Below, in pieces: positions 18,797 through 28,538 of a stretch of 64,000 bases of DNA. The stretch lies in the NCBI RefSeq assembly GCF_003096715.1, contig NZ_QEOL01000010.1, forward strand, positions 62,001-126,000. Direction: 5' to 3'. The notes under the pieces were generated by a model that was given only the letters and a program-made list of their open reading frames with translations, ran no database searches and was not told the DNA's origin. The position numbers and the translations under genes are program-made. The stretch is from Paraburkholderia silvatlantica. Lineage in GTDB: Bacteria; Pseudomonadota; Gammaproteobacteria; Burkholderiales; Burkholderiaceae. Numbering within the stretch: position 1 is the stretch's first letter; every line of letters starts with the position of its first letter.

Positions 18797-19490
18797 GTAG
18801 CCCCCGTGAAGACAAGCAGGCAGAGCAGCAGAAGTGTGAAGCGGCCAGGCGATTTTTCGCGGACGCAACAACGCCGCGCCGCTAGCCATGCGCAAAGCGG
18901 CAAAAAGGATGCATTCAGAAGTGTGGAAAAAAAATGTGGCGACGGCCGCGTGCTGCGCACTGCGTGGTCTCCGGATTCCGCCCCCGGAGTCGGACCGCCA
19001 GCGCAGTCATCGTCGTGCGCGGCGCGAGCCCCGCTGCCAGCGTCACCGCCCGACGCTATCAGCGGGCCGCAGCCGCCTCCCTGCACGACGAGGCACGTGC
19101 CGCCATCGCCACGTCCACCTCAAAGCACTGGTTTTCCCAGCGTTATCCGGCGAACTCGGGTTCGCTCTGACTTCCTCTTGCTGACTGCGTCGCCAGGTCC
19201 CGAGCGCGCCAGCCCCCGTAGCAGAAATCCGTTGCCAGCGGCGCATGCGCGAAGCTCGCATGACGCTGGCGGCGCGCGGCCGTGCTTGCACTCGCCGCGA
19301 CGACGTATTCTCACCTGGGCGCCACGAATTTACTGTCAGGGATTGTTAAATCTGTCAGTCCCGGCGATAAGCGCTGATCAACCCGGCGGAGGGCATGCCT
19401 TGGGCGCCGGCTCCAGCGAGCCAGCGTAACGCGGCGCGACTCTCAAGCGCCCTAATTGCTGTGCAATCCTAAGTCATTGCCGGAAGACAG
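18797..19490. other. Intergenic region without recognised gene
   Basis: About 690 bp with no convincing coding frame and no tRNA-like structure. It is somewhat less GC-rich at 19,320-19,380, where TGTCAGGGATTGTTAAA and a second CTGTCAG occur. It should hold the promoter of the small gene to its left. I see no conserved RNA motif. Confidence 0.4.
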
Positions 19491-19527
19491 CAGCGGCGGG
19501 ATCCCCGCCATGGAGATCCCGCCGCTG
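19491..19527 (-). terminator. Perfect 13-bp inverted repeat after the SH3/proline-rich gene
   Basis: CAGCGGCGGGATC (19491-19503) and GATCCCGCCGCTG (19515-19527) pair perfectly around an 11-nt loop, 22 bp beyond the stop of the gene at 19550. There is no T-tract, so it may act as a transcript-end stabiliser rather than a classic intrinsic terminator. Confidence 0.55.
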
Positions 19528-19549
19528 CAGCGAAGCAACACGGTATGCG

Positions 19550-20485
19550 TCAGTGTTCGGTTTGCCGCTCGCCGCCCCGTTCGCCACCCTGGCTGGGAGC
19601 ATGGCCGCCCTGAGGCGGCGCGGCCGGCCGCCCCTGCGGCTGTTGAGGTGCGGGCCCCGGCGCACGCATGCCGCCCTGCGGCTGGGGCGGCGGCTGACGG
19701 GCATAACCCTGCGCGGGCGGGCCCGCCGGCGGGCGGCCGCCGAACGGCTGCTGCTCGGGAGGGTGCCCCGCCTCGTGGGGACGCATGGTGCCCGGCGGCT
19801 CCACGTTGCCGGGCACGCGTGGCGGTTCTGCATTGCCGGGCGGCCGTCCGGCGCCCTGCGGCGGCATGTAGCCCGGCGCACGCGGCGCCTCGGGGTTGCC
19901 AGGCGGCCGTTGCGCTCCGGGCGGCGGTGCGCCGTGCATCGGCTCATTGGGCTCCGGCGGGCGCTCGCCGCCGCCAGGCGCGATCGCGGCCGGACGGCCC
20001 GGCGCGCCATGCCACGCCGGCGCTGCGGGCGGGCGGCCGCGTTCAGGCGGCGGCACGTGCTCCCAGCGCCGCTGTTCGCCATACCATGGCCGGTCGCGAT
20101 AGAAGCTGCCCCAGTAGGCGCCGAGCGAGAACGTCACGATCGGCAGTCCGATCGCCGCGCCATAGTTGGTGAGCGGCACGTAGGCGCCCTGATACGGATA
20201 ACTCAGATAACCGCCGTAGACCCAGCCGCGCAGACCGGGCACAGTGACGTCGCACCACGAAAAGTCGCTCACGCAGCCCATCACGGTGACGGGCTGGCCA
20301 GGTCCGAGTTCGGCAACCACGGGATAGTCGCCCGAAGGCCCGGCGTACAGATCCACCGGTTCGCTCGTGTAGGCCGCGGATTGCGCACTGGCGTCGGACG
20401 ACGCGAGCACGAGGCCGGTTGCGACGCACGCGCTGGCTAGCGCAGGTACGAGCGCGCGCAGGCGCGTGTTGAGGCGCTTGGACAT
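19550..20485 (-). CDS. Secreted SH3b-domain protein with proline-rich repeat tail
   Basis: The protein has 311 residues from the ATG at 20485, with GGGAG 6 nt upstream. A signal peptide ends about SDASA. An SH3b-like domain (about 35-95: VDLYAGPSGDYPVVAELG, then WCDV and LRGWVYGGYL) is followed by a short hydrophobic GLPIVTFSLGAYWGSFYRD segment. The last 165 residues are low-complexity Pro/Gly/Arg with repeated PPGNxE and RxPG units. SH3b-plus-YPYQG proteins of this kind are common in Burkholderia and are probably periplasmic. Function is unknown. The tail looks intrinsically disordered. Confidence 0.75.
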   Translation of the reverse strand: MSKRLNTRLRALVPALASACVATGLVLASSDASAQSAAYTSEPVDLYAGPSGDYPVVAELGPGQPVTVMGCVSDFSWCDVTVPGLRGWVYGGYLSYPYQGAYVPLTNYGAAIGLPIVTFSLGAYWGSFYRDRPWYGEQRRWEHVPPPERGRPPAAPAWHGAPGRPAAIAPGGGERPPEPNEPMHGAPPPGAQRPPGNPEAPRAPGYMPPQGAGRPPGNAEPPRVPGNVEPPGTMRPHEAGHPPEQQPFGGRPPAGPPAQGYARQPPPQPQGGMRAPGPAPQQPQGRPAAPPQGGHAPSQGGERGGERQTEH

Positions 20486-20557
20486 CGTTTCTCCCTGTTC
20501 CTGCTCGTTTTGTTTTTCGGTGCGCAATTACCGTGCCCGGCCCACGCTGTTTCGAGG

Positions 20558-21205
20558 CTACTCGTTCTCCTCGAAGTAATGCCCAAACTTCACTTGCTTG
20601 GTGCGGATATAACGTTCGTTTTCCTCGCGCATCGGGATCGCGAGCGCCACGCGCTCGATCACCGGGAGGCCGTGCTGCCTGAGCGTATCGAACTTCTTCG
20701 GATTGTTGCTCATCAGGCGCACCGACGACACTTTCAACAGCCGCAGGATCGCCGCCGCCGAATCGTATTCGCGCGCGTCGTCGGGCAGACCGAGGTCGAG
20801 ATTCGCCTCGACGGTATCGCGGCCCTGCTGCTGCAACTGGTACGCACGGATCTTGTTCGACAGGCCGATGCCCCGGCCTTCGTGGCCACGCAGGTAAAGC
20901 AGCACGCCACGGCCTTCGGCCGCGATGTAGCGCAGCGCGAGGTCGAGCTGCTCGCCGCAGTCGCAGCGGTAGGAACCGAACACGTCGCCGGTCAGGCATT
21001 CGGAGTGGAGCCGCGTCAGCGTGGGCTCGCCGCTGCCGACGTCGCCCATGACGAGCGCGAGATGCTCGGCGCCGCCGTCCTTCACCCGGTAGACATAGGA
21101 CTCGAACGTGCCGTAGCGGGTCGGCAGCGTGGCGGTCGCGTCAAGCACGACGCATTCGTTGGCGTTATCGCCGTCCGCACAGGACGACTCAGGAGGCGTA
21201 GGCAT
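20558..21205 (-). CDS. ribA: GTP cyclohydrolase II (RibA)
   Basis: The protein has 215 residues from the ATG at 21205. Zinc-binding Cys residues appear in [20 protein letters not shown]. The catalytic [19 protein letters not shown] and [10 protein letters not shown] segments are complete. The enzyme converts GTP to the pyrimidine that starts riboflavin synthesis in the cytoplasm. It stands alone here, with no ribBD-EH neighbours. A link to flavin-hungry genes nearby (bluB uses FMN, ubiX uses FMN) is only thematic. Upstream codons remain open for about 350 more triplets but carry no family signature, so the longer reading is rejected. Confidence 0.95.
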   Translation of the reverse strand: MPTPPESSCADGDNANECVVLDATATLPTRYGTFESYVYRVKDGGAEHLALVMGDVGSGEPTLTRLHSECLTGDVFGSYRCDCGEQLDLALRYIAAEGRGVLLYLRGHEGRGIGLSNKIRAYQLQQQGRDTVEANLDLGLPDDAREYDSAAAILRLLKVSSVRLMSNNPKKFDTLRQHGLPVIERVALAIPMREENERYIRTKQVKFGHYFEENE

Positions 21206-21490
21206 GATTCTCGAGCAGAAAACTGGCAAAACCGGCAAGGGGCCGGGTTGGGGTTCGGAACCGGAGTTTACCGCCATTTGCTCCGCCCCGCCGCCAGCCC
21301 CATAGGAGGCGGCCAGGCCCGTGCCGCATGCCCTCGGCATAAATGGTGCGACCCCGCGCATACCCCAACGACGTACGGCACGCCAGCCGCCTATACTGAA
21401 ATGGCTTTCCAATGGCTTGACGGGCGATACGCCCGGCTTGCCGCGCCGCGCAATGACTGGACAACCAGAAGGACGAAGAGGGGTCGCCCT

Positions 21491-21934
21491 ATGACAAGCG
21501 TTGCACAGGTACTCAAATCGAAGCCGGAACAGGTGGTGTACACGATCGAAGCCTCCGATTCCGTCTACAACGCAATCCGCCTCATGGCCGAAAAGCAGAT
21601 TGGCGCGCTGCTCGTGACCGACGGTCCAGCGATCGCCGGCATCGTCACCGAGCGTGACTACGCGCGCAAGATCGTGCTGATGGACCGGTCTTCGAAAACG
21701 ACCGCCGTGCGCGAGATCATGAGCACGCACGTGCGCTTCGTCCAACCGGAGCAGACCACCTACGACTGCATGGCGCTCATGACCGAGCGGCGCATGCGTC
21801 ACCTGCCCGTCATGGACGGCGGCAAGCTCGTGGGGATGGTGTCGATCGGCGACCTGGTGAAGGAAATCATCGCCGAGCAGAAGTTCACGATCGAGCAACT
21901 CGAGCACTACATCACCGGCGGGACTGGCGCCTGA
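21491..21934 (+). CDS. Two-CBS-domain protein
   Basis: The protein has 147 residues made only of a tandem CBS pair: first repeat about 10-65 ([25 protein letters not shown]), second about 78-135 ([23 protein letters not shown]). Such stand-alone Bateman modules bind adenine nucleotides or other ligands and regulate partner proteins in the cytoplasm. The ATG at 21491 is clear. It is divergent from ribA with about 285 bp between. The partner is unknown. Confidence 0.9.
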   Translation: MTSVAQVLKSKPEQVVYTIEASDSVYNAIRLMAEKQIGALLVTDGPAIAGIVTERDYARKIVLMDRSSKTTAVREIMSTHVRFVQPEQTTYDCMALMTERRMRHLPVMDGGKLVGMVSIGDLVKEIIAEQKFTIEQLEHYITGGTGA

Positions 21935-21970
21935 CGTAGCGCTCCGGTCTATCCCAAACCGCCAGACGTG

Positions 21971-22001
21971 AAAAAACGCCCAATCCCGGCGGGGTTGGGC
22001 G
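21971..22001 (-). terminator. Intrinsic terminator of the DUF4148 gene
   Basis: Read leftward, CGCCCAA and TTGGGCG arms surround a GC-rich loop and are followed by six T residues (plus-strand AAAAAA at 21971). It lies about 190 bp past the DUF4148 gene and also separates it from the convergent CBS gene. Confidence 0.7.
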
Positions 22002-22187
22002 AAGCCACCTTCCGGCGGCGGAGGTTCCACGCATGAAAAATCGCGCGGCGGTTTGCGCGCGCGGCGTGCGACAAAGGCGGAACGGTGTCCGCCTTCGCCG
22101 GTATCGGTTGGAAGCTTTGCTGGCCGGGGCGCTGCAGGGTGCGTATCAGGCGTGTTCGAAGCGCCCGGGCACCGGCTTGCTGCCCGC

Positions 22188-22535
22188 TTAGTTGCCGAAG
22201 TAGACCGACTGCGACGGGCGCACCGTGGCCGGCTGGCCCGACTGCGCCGAACCCGAGGTCGACGGGCCATAACCGCTCGTGTCGGCTGCCGGCGCTTGTT
22301 GCGCCAGGCCTTCCTGCCGGCTCACGCGGGCTTCGGCGGCCTGGATGTCGCTCGGGTACGTCGCGTCGTTGGCGGTAGCCGGGTTGTAGCCGGCCTTCTC
22401 GAGCTGGATCAATTCGGACTTCACCTCGGCGCGCGTGACCGGACCGTTGCCTTGCACCTGGGCAAACGAAAGGGCCGGAGCAGCCACGAGGGCGGCGACG
22501 AATGCAGCCTGGATCAGGGTAGTACGGGACTTCAT
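22188..22535 (-). CDS. DUF4148 small secreted protein
   Basis: The protein has 115 residues. GGAGG stands 8 nt before the ATG at 22535 but only about 2 nt before an alternative ATG at 22541, so 22535 is preferred. A cleavable signal peptide ([16 protein letters not shown]) precedes [20 protein letters not shown] and [12 protein letters not shown], the DUF4148 signature common in Burkholderiaceae. It is probably periplasmic. Function is unknown. Many of these are stress- or stationary-phase-induced in related species, which is family knowledge and not shown here. Confidence 0.85.
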   Translation of the reverse strand: MKSRTTLIQAAFVAALVAAPALSFAQVQGNGPVTRAEVKSELIQLEKAGYNPATANDATYPSDIQAAEARVSRQEGLAQQAPAADTSGYGPSTSGSAQSGQPATVRPSQSVYFGN

Positions 22536-22751
22536 GTTCATTACCTCCATCACTTGTTTTATGCCGGCGGCGGTGTCTGCTTGCATCGCCGAACCAGTGA
22601 CTTCAGTCTATTGAGACATGAGATCAGGGTAAACCCGTATTTTGAGAAAATACACTTTCAACCACGGCAACAATGCCGCGCGCATGCGATGTCCCCCGAG
22701 CGCCTTGCGGCGCGGCGCTTCCCGCGGATTCCGCCGGGGCGCCCGAGCCAG

Positions 22752-23372
22752 TCAAAGCGGGGCGACGCTGCCGTCCAGCAGCTTGCGCGGGCCGCTCACG
22801 AACCGGCTGCCCAGTTCGTAGAAGCGCAGCGGCCGGTCCATCTCCCGCGAGAGCCCGATGCGCGTCGTCACACCCACGGGCCGCCCAGGTTCGTCCACGC
22901 GGCCAATCCAGAGTCCGTGCCCGCGGCACAAGTCGACGCCATCGAAAGCCGCCGCAATGCCGAACGCCTGTGAGAGCCGTCCCGGCCCGCGCGCGAGATC
23001 GCGCAGCGGGACGCCGGGGCGCAGCGCCTCCATCGCGGCGATGCCTTCGAGCGGCTCCAGTGCACGAAACAGGATGCCCGCGCCCACGTCCGCGGCTTCG
23101 CTCGACATGTTGAACATCCAGGCACTGCCGTAGGTCAGCCGCACGTGGGCATGACCGCGCTCGAGGAACATCGCGGCGTTATAGGGCCGGCGGCCGATGT
23201 AGGCGTAGCTCGTGGAGTCGCCCACGGGATACGCTTCGACTTCCACGAGCCGCCCTGCCATGCGGCCGCGCGCGAGGTCGCGCACGAGATATTTGCCGAC
23301 CATGAAGCGCGCCAGCTCGGCGGTGTCGAGCGGCAGGTCGTCGCGCTGCAGTGGCAGGATCGTCATCGTCAT
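22752..23372 (-). CDS. DNA-3-methyladenine glycosylase (AAG/MPG family)
   Basis: The protein has 206 residues. The AAG fold signature includes [19 protein letters not shown] (catalytic Glu), RRPYNAAMF and YGSAWMFNM, and GRLSQAFGI near the C-terminus. It removes alkylated or deaminated purines from DNA by base flipping. It stands as a single gene. A second in-frame ATG two codons in is an equally good start. Length is normal for the bacterial family (about 190-210). Confidence 0.92.
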   Translation of the reverse strand: MTMTILPLQRDDLPLDTAELARFMVGKYLVRDLARGRMAGRLVEVEAYPVGDSTSYAYIGRRPYNAAMFLERGHAHVRLTYGSAWMFNMSSEAADVGAGILFRALEPLEGIAAMEALRPGVPLRDLARGPGRLSQAFGIAAAFDGVDLCRGHGLWIGRVDEPGRPVGVTTRIGLSREMDRPLRFYELGSRFVSGPRKLLDGSVAPL

Positions 23373-23601
23373 CGAAGCGTTCTCGGGGTGGCCGGCTCGG
23401 GCATCGCGGTTTCGCGGACCGGCAGAGTGTAGCGCCGGCCGCGCCCAGCTACTGCCGATCTACTGCCTGACCACGTGCGGTCGGCCATTGCGCTACCATC
23501 GTCCGCATATCCGCGCGAACGGTTCGCGCTACCTCATGATCCGGCGCCTGTCGTTCGACGATTCGTCGCGACCCGACAAGCGCCACCGAAGGAGCCGCAC
23601 G

Positions 23602-23994
23602 ATGAACGAACAAAGCGCGATCCAATTCCTCTCGACCGTGCGCAAGCCCCTGCTTACGCTGCACAAGGCGATTCTCGACCACGAGCGCAAGGAGTACGAA
23701 CGCGAGTTCGGACCCGTCACGCCGGCGGCCTTCCTGCAGGTGCTCATCAATGGCTCGGGCTTTCGCTGGCTCATGCCGCTCTCGACGGTGATCGCCAACG
23801 TCGACGAAACGCTCGACGCCAAGGACGCGGGCCCAGACGATCGCATCGGCGCGGCGCAAGGCGTGGCCGCGCTCTTTTCCGGCGAGGAATCGGCGGAGTT
23901 CTACGAGCGTTATCAGGCGTTGCTGCAGGCGAGCCCCGAGATCCTGCATTTGCACGGAACGGTGGCGCCGCTGCTGAACGCCCTGAAGAACTGA
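23602..23994 (+). CDS. Conserved hypothetical protein
   Basis: The protein has 130 residues. AAGGAG precedes the ATG at 23602 by 9 nt, a good ribosome site. It is helical and soluble, with a charged DHERKEYEREFGP segment, then FLQVLINGSGFRWLMPLS and an acidic middle (DAKDAGPDDR). No signal peptide is present. I recognise no known domain. It converges on prpR with a 7-bp gap. Function cannot be assigned. Confidence 0.7.
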   Translation: MNEQSAIQFLSTVRKPLLTLHKAILDHERKEYEREFGPVTPAAFLQVLINGSGFRWLMPLSTVIANVDETLDAKDAGPDDRIGAAQGVAALFSGEESAEFYERYQALLQASPEILHLHGTVAPLLNALKN

Positions 23995-24001
23995 GTGCGT
24001 T

Positions 24002-26038
24002 TCAGGCGCGCGGCGCCTTGCGAGGCGCCGCGGCCACCGTTGCCTCGGCTGCCGCGCTGCCGCGCCTGGCGCTGGCGGCGGAAAGGCGCCGCCAAAGCGT
24101 CGTCTTGCTGATGCCGAGCATCTCGCACGCACGGTCGCGATCGCCATTGCAGGCGTCGAGGACGGCGCGGATTTCATCGGCTTCGGTATGGAGGCTGCGC
24201 TCGCGCAAGGTGAGCGCGCCCTCTCCTGCTGTCCCCGCGGCGTCACGCGCCGCGCGGCGGGACTCGAACACCTCCGGCGCGATCGAGCGCAGGACGTCGG
24301 GCGTCAGCACATCCTCTTCCGAATCGGCCAGCTCCACCACCATCCGCTCGACCACGTTCTGCAGCTCGCGCACGTTGCCGGGCCATGCGTGCCGCGCGAG
24401 CGCGCCGCTCACGAGCGCAAGCGTGCGCGCGGCGTCTTCGGGCGTGCGGATGCGCACGGCCACGCGCGGCTCGCGGCGCGAGGCCTGGAACAGCAGTTCT
24501 GCCGCCAGCAAGACGATATCGGCCCCGCGCTCGCGCAACGGAGGGATGGCGAGATTGAGAATGTTCAGGCGATAGAAGAGATCCGCGCGAAACTCGCCCG
24601 CTTCGATCTGCTCGGTGAGCGCGCGGTGCGTGGCGGCGACCACGCGCACGTCCACGCGTGTGGGCTCCGTGGCGCCGAGGCGCACCACCTCGCGCTCCTG
24701 CAGCACACGCAGCAGGCGGCTCTGCAAGGGCAACGGCATCTCGCCGATTTCATCGAGAAAGAGCGTGCCGCGGTGCGCCGCCTCGATGAGCCCCACCTTG
24801 CCGCCGCGCCGCGCGCCCGTAAACGCGCCCTCCTCGTAGCCGAACAGCTCGCTCTCCAGCAGCGCCTCGGGAAACGCACCGCAATTCATCGCGACGAACG
24901 GAAAGTCGCGCCGCGGACTCTCGCGATGAATGCCCTGCGCGATCATCTCCTTGCCGGTGCCGCTTTCACCGCGGATCAGCACCGTGGCGTCCGACTTCGC
25001 ATAGCGCCGCGCGAGCTGGCGCACGCGCTCGATGCCAGGCGTCGCGCCGCTCAGGTCGTCCAGCCGGTAGCGCGCGACGAACTGCTGCATGCGCTGACGC
25101 GAGCGCAGCGTGCGGTCGAGCCGCTCCACCGCGCGCGACTCCTGGAACGTGAGCACGGCGCCCGTCGTCACGCCATTGTCGACGAGCGGCCCGCGGTGCA
25201 CGACATAACTCACGCCGCGCACCGTCTCGAGCGATTCGCCATCGGCGTCTGGCAGCGCGAAGGCAATGTCGGGCGCGAGCGACGCGAGCGGCTGTCCTGC
25301 AGCCGCCGCCGGATCGATGCCGAGCACGGCGGCGAGACGCTGGTTGATCGCCTCCACGCGGCCGCGCGCGTCGAGCGCGACCACCCCGTCGCGCAGATGT
25401 TGCAGCACGCTGTCGAGGCGCTGGCGGCGCTGCGTCTCGCGCCAGGTGGCTTGCACGAGATCCAGCGCGTTGTCGAAAGCCGCGCGCACCGAGGGCCGCG
25501 AGTAGACGAAAAACGGCACGAGCCCGAGCCGGGCCGCAAGGTCGTTGACGAGGCCCGGCCCCACGACCGCGCCCACGCCGCGATCGCGCAGGTCGAGCAC
25601 GCAGGCCTCGGCGTCCTGGACCGTGCGGTACTGGCCGAATACCACGTCGATGCCATAGGCGCTGACAAAGCGCCGCACCTCCACGGGCGTCTCGCCATAG
25701 GTGACGAGCGCGACGAGATCGGCCTCGCGCCGCGCGCGGGCGAGCGCCTGCATCACGTCGAAGCCGGTAGGCTGCACGAGCACCACGGGCAGGTCGATTC
25801 GCGCCTTCAGGTAGGTGCCGTTCGAGCCCGCCGCCACCACCACGTCGGGCCGCTGGTTCGGCCCCGCTGCGGCGATTTCGGCCACCGCTTCCTCGAAGCC
25901 GCGCGGCACCACGCGCAGGTCCGCGATCTCGTCGTATTCGCGGGCGATGTCGCGAAACAGGTCGCGCAGGCGGCTGATGCCCATGGCCCACACGCGCGGG
26001 CGGATGACGGAAGAAGCGGGAGCGGGAAAGCGGTTCAT
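24002..26038 (-). CDS. prpR: PrpR, sigma-54-dependent activator of propionate catabolism
   Basis: The protein has 678 residues from the ATG at 26038. The N-terminal PrpR domain (about 10-200, ligand 2-methylcitrate in the family) is followed by a PAS-like region (about 205-315), an AAA+ sigma-54 activation domain and a Fis-type helix-turn-helix (CEMLGISKTTLWRRL). Walker A is GESGTGKE, and the GAFTGA loop that contacts sigma-54 is intact. It is divergent from prpB, and the sigma-54 promoter with two upstream dyads lies between them. The C-terminal 30 residues are Ala-rich. Confidence 0.95.
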   Translation of the reverse strand: MNRFPAPASSVIRPRVWAMGISRLRDLFRDIAREYDEIADLRVVPRGFEEAVAEIAAAGPNQRPDVVVAAGSNGTYLKARIDLPVVLVQPTGFDVMQALARARREADLVALVTYGETPVEVRRFVSAYGIDVVFGQYRTVQDAEACVLDLRDRGVGAVVGPGLVNDLAARLGLVPFFVYSRPSVRAAFDNALDLVQATWRETQRRQRLDSVLQHLRDGVVALDARGRVEAINQRLAAVLGIDPAAAAGQPLASLAPDIAFALPDADGESLETVRGVSYVVHRGPLVDNGVTTGAVLTFQESRAVERLDRTLRSRQRMQQFVARYRLDDLSGATPGIERVRQLARRYAKSDATVLIRGESGTGKEMIAQGIHRESPRRDFPFVAMNCGAFPEALLESELFGYEEGAFTGARRGGKVGLIEAAHRGTLFLDEIGEMPLPLQSRLLRVLQEREVVRLGATEPTRVDVRVVAATHRALTEQIEAGEFRADLFYRLNILNLAIPPLRERGADIVLLAAELLFQASRREPRVAVRIRTPEDAARTLALVSGALARHAWPGNVRELQNVVERMVVELADSEEDVLTPDVLRSIAPEVFESRRAARDAAGTAGEGALTLRERSLHTEADEIRAVLDACNGDRDRACEMLGISKTTLWRRLSAASARRGSAAAEATVAAAPRKAPRA

Positions 26039-26137
26039 GATGTCCAACGTTACGGTCCTCGTGTCTGGCGCCCGGCCGAGGCGGCCAGTGCAGCCGAAAG
26101 CCGGCCGTCAGCCAGTTTTCGCATTATCGCCCGTCGA

Positions 26138-26171
26138 TTTCATTTTTGAAATTGCAGTTTCATCCCGGAAA
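26138..26171. promoter_or_regulatory. Two tandem dyads, probable PrpR upstream activator sites
   Basis: TTTCATTTTTGAAA (26138-26151) and TTTCATCCCGGAAA (26158-26171) are two TTTC-N6-GAAA inverted repeats with centres 20 bp apart, two helical turns. They lie about 70-100 bp upstream of the prpB sigma-54 promoter, as expected for an enhancer-binding protein. Confidence 0.7.
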
Positions 26172-26238
26172 TCAGGGCCGGCTACCGGCACGCGCGATTG
26201 AGGCGCAAAATCAACGGGTTAGCCTCCATGCGCGGAGC

Positions 26239-26254
26239 TGGCACGCTACCTGCA
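26239..26254 (+). promoter_or_regulatory. Sigma-54 promoter of prpB
   Basis: TGGCAC (26239-26244), five bases and CTGCA give the GG-N10-GC spacing of a -24/-12 promoter, 35 bp before the prpB ATG. This matches control by PrpR. Confidence 0.85.
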
Positions 26255-26288
26255 GTATGGGTCGGCGACTCAATTGGAGACATCCCAC

Positions 26289-27179
26289 ATGAACAATCGA
26301 TTCCCCGCAAGCGCCGGCGCGAAATTCCGCGCAGCCGTGGCCGCCGAACAACCGCTGCAAGTCGTCGGCGCCATCACCGCGTATGCGGCCAGGCTCGCGC
26401 AGGCGACCGGCTTCAAGGCCGTTTATCTCTCGGGCGGCGGCGTGGCCGCCAACTCGCTCGGCGTGCCGGACCTCGGCATCAGCACCATGGACGACGTGCT
26501 GATCGACGCCCGCCGCATCACCGACGCCGTGGACATTCCGCTGATGGTCGACATCGACACCGGCTGGGGAGGCGCCTTCAACATCGCGCGCACGATCAAG
26601 TCGTTCATCAAGGCGGGCGTGGCAGCCGTGCACCTCGAGGACCAGGTGGGCCAGAAGCGCTGCGGCCATCGCCCGAACAAGGAAGTCGTGCCGGCCGGCG
26701 AGATGGTGGACCGCGTGAAGGCCGCCGTGGACGCGCGCACCGACGACGGCTTCGTGATCATGGCCCGCACCGACGCGGCCGCCGTGGAAGGCATCGATGC
26801 CGCGATCGAGCGCGCCGTGGCCTACGTGGAAGCAGGCGCGGACATGATCTTCCCCGAAGCGATGAAGACGCTCGACGACTACCGCCGTTTCCGCGCCGCC
26901 GTGAAGGTGCCGATTCTCGCCAATCTCACGGAATTCGGCTCGACGCCGTTCTTCACGACCGAAGAACTCAGGAGCGCGAACGTGGATATCGCGCTCTACT
27001 GCTGCGGCGCGTATCGTGCGATGAACGCCGCCGCGCTGAACTTCTACGAGACCGTCAAGCGCGACGGCACGCAAAAGGCCGCCGTCCCGACGATGCAGTC
27101 GCGCGAGGACCTCTACACGTACCTCGGCTATCACGCGTACGAAGACAAGCTCGACGCGCTCTTTGCCGCGAAGAAGTAA
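26289..27179 (+). CDS. prpB: 2-methylisocitrate lyase
   Basis: The protein has 296 residues with GGAGA 9 nt before the ATG. It belongs to the isocitrate-lyase/PEP-mutase superfamily. It has the catalytic loop [10 protein letters not shown] (Cys base), DIDTGWGG for metal binding and HLEDQVGQ. It cleaves 2-methylisocitrate to pyruvate and succinate, the last step of the 2-methylcitrate cycle. It is first in the prpB-prpC-acnD-prpF operon behind a sigma-54 promoter. Oxaloacetate decarboxylase relatives lack the KRCGH motif. Confidence 0.96.
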   Translation: MNNRFPASAGAKFRAAVAAEQPLQVVGAITAYAARLAQATGFKAVYLSGGGVAANSLGVPDLGISTMDDVLIDARRITDAVDIPLMVDIDTGWGGAFNIARTIKSFIKAGVAAVHLEDQVGQKRCGHRPNKEVVPAGEMVDRVKAAVDARTDDGFVIMARTDAAAVEGIDAAIERAVAYVEAGADMIFPEAMKTLDDYRRFRAAVKVPILANLTEFGSTPFFTTEELRSANVDIALYCCGAYRAMNAAALNFYETVKRDGTQKAAVPTMQSREDLYTYLGYHAYEDKLDALFAAKK

Positions 27180-27223
27180 ATCCGGCCATACCGTTCACCG
27201 ATACATAGAGAGAGGAAGACACC

Positions 27224-28390
27224 ATGAGCGAAGCAGAAAACACCACGCAAGCCGCCGGCGGTTTCAAGCCGAAGAAGTCCGTTGCGCTCTCGGGCGTGGC
27301 GGCGGGCAACACGGCGCTGTGCACCGTGGGCCGCACCGGCAACGACCTGCACTATCGCGGCTACGACATTCTCGATCTCGCCACCGCGTGCGAATTCGAA
27401 GAAGTCGCCTACCTGCTCGTGCACGGCAAGCTGCCGAACACGGCCGAACTGGCCGGCTACAAGGCCAGGCTCAAGGCGCTGCGCGGCCTGCCCGCCAACG
27501 TGAAGACGGCGCTCGAAGCCGTGCCCGCCTCGGCGCACCCGATGGACGTGATGCGCACGGGCGTCTCGATTCTCGGCACCGTGCTGCCCGAGAAGGACGA
27601 CCACAACCTGCCGGGCGCGCGCGACATCGCCGACCGCCTGATGGCCTCGCTCGGCTCGATGCTGCTGTACTGGTATCACTTTTCGCACAACGGCAAACGC
27701 ATCGAAGTCGAAACCGACGACGACTCGATCGGCGGCCACTTCCTGCACCTGCTGCACGGCCGCGTGCCGTCGAAGTCGTGGGTGGACGCGATGCACGTGT
27801 CGCTCAACCTGTATGCCGAGCACGAGTTCAACGCCTCGACGTTCACGGGCCGCGTGATCGCGGGCACGGGCTCGGACATCTACTCGGCCATCACGGGCGC
27901 GATCGGCGCGCTGCGCGGTCCGAAGCACGGCGGCGCGAACGAAGTCGCGTTCGAGATCCAGTCGCGCTACGAAAACGCCGACGACGCGCAAGCCGATATC
28001 CGTGCGCGCGTGGAAAAGAAGGAAGTCGTGATCGGCTTCGGCCACCCGGTGTACACGATCTCGGACCCGCGCAACAAGGTCATCAAGGAAATCGCCAAGA
28101 AGCTCTCGAAGGAGCAGTCGAACATGAAGCTGTTCGACATCGCCGAGCGCCTCGAATCGACAATGTGGGAAGTCAAGAAGATGTTCCCGAACCTCGACTG
28201 GTTCAGCGCGGTGTCGTATCACATGATGGGCGTGCCGACCGCCATGTTCACGCCGATCTTCGTGATCGCGCGCACGGCCGGATGGAGCGCGCACATCATC
28301 GAGCAGCGCATCGACAACAAGATCATCCGCCCGAGCGCGAATTACACGGGTCCGGAGAATCTGAAGTTCACGCCGATCAGCAAGCGCTGA
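27224..28390 (+). CDS. prpC: 2-methylcitrate synthase
   Basis: The protein has 388 residues. The citrate-synthase catalytic His/Asp segments are seen in GPKHGGANE and [13 protein letters not shown], and [12 protein letters not shown] follows. GAGAGAGGAAG precedes the start. It condenses propionyl-CoA with oxaloacetate to 2-methylcitrate. It lies 44 bp after prpB and before acnD, the standard order. A gltA-type citrate synthase would be longer (about 430). Confidence 0.95.
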   Translation: MSEAENTTQAAGGFKPKKSVALSGVAAGNTALCTVGRTGNDLHYRGYDILDLATACEFEEVAYLLVHGKLPNTAELAGYKARLKALRGLPANVKTALEAVPASAHPMDVMRTGVSILGTVLPEKDDHNLPGARDIADRLMASLGSMLLYWYHFSHNGKRIEVETDDDSIGGHFLHLLHGRVPSKSWVDAMHVSLNLYAEHEFNASTFTGRVIAGTGSDIYSAITGAIGALRGPKHGGANEVAFEIQSRYENADDAQADIRARVEKKEVVIGFGHPVYTISDPRNKVIKEIAKKLSKEQSNMKLFDIAERLESTMWEVKKMFPNLDWFSAVSYHMMGVPTAMFTPIFVIARTAGWSAHIIEQRIDNKIIRPSANYTGPENLKFTPISKR

Positions 28391-28538
28391 CGCGCGCCGG
28401 ATCAGCCACACCAGCCGCCCGGACGGACTATGACGTTCGGACGACTGGGAGACGGCGGCGCGCGCGTATAGAGTGAGGACATTCGCTCACGGCGCGCGCT
28501 GCCGCCGCCAACCCACTCCCTCTTTGGTCCCCCAAGCC

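Noticed and set aside
19650..20000. Regular short repeats suggesting a CRISPR-like array
   Set aside because: They are codon-level repeats of a Pro/Gly-rich protein, with no constant spacer length and no cas genes.
20558..22270. Extended ribA product of 570 residues
   Set aside because: The extra 355 codons have no similarity to any domain and cross the CBS gene. The normal RibA length is reached from 21205.
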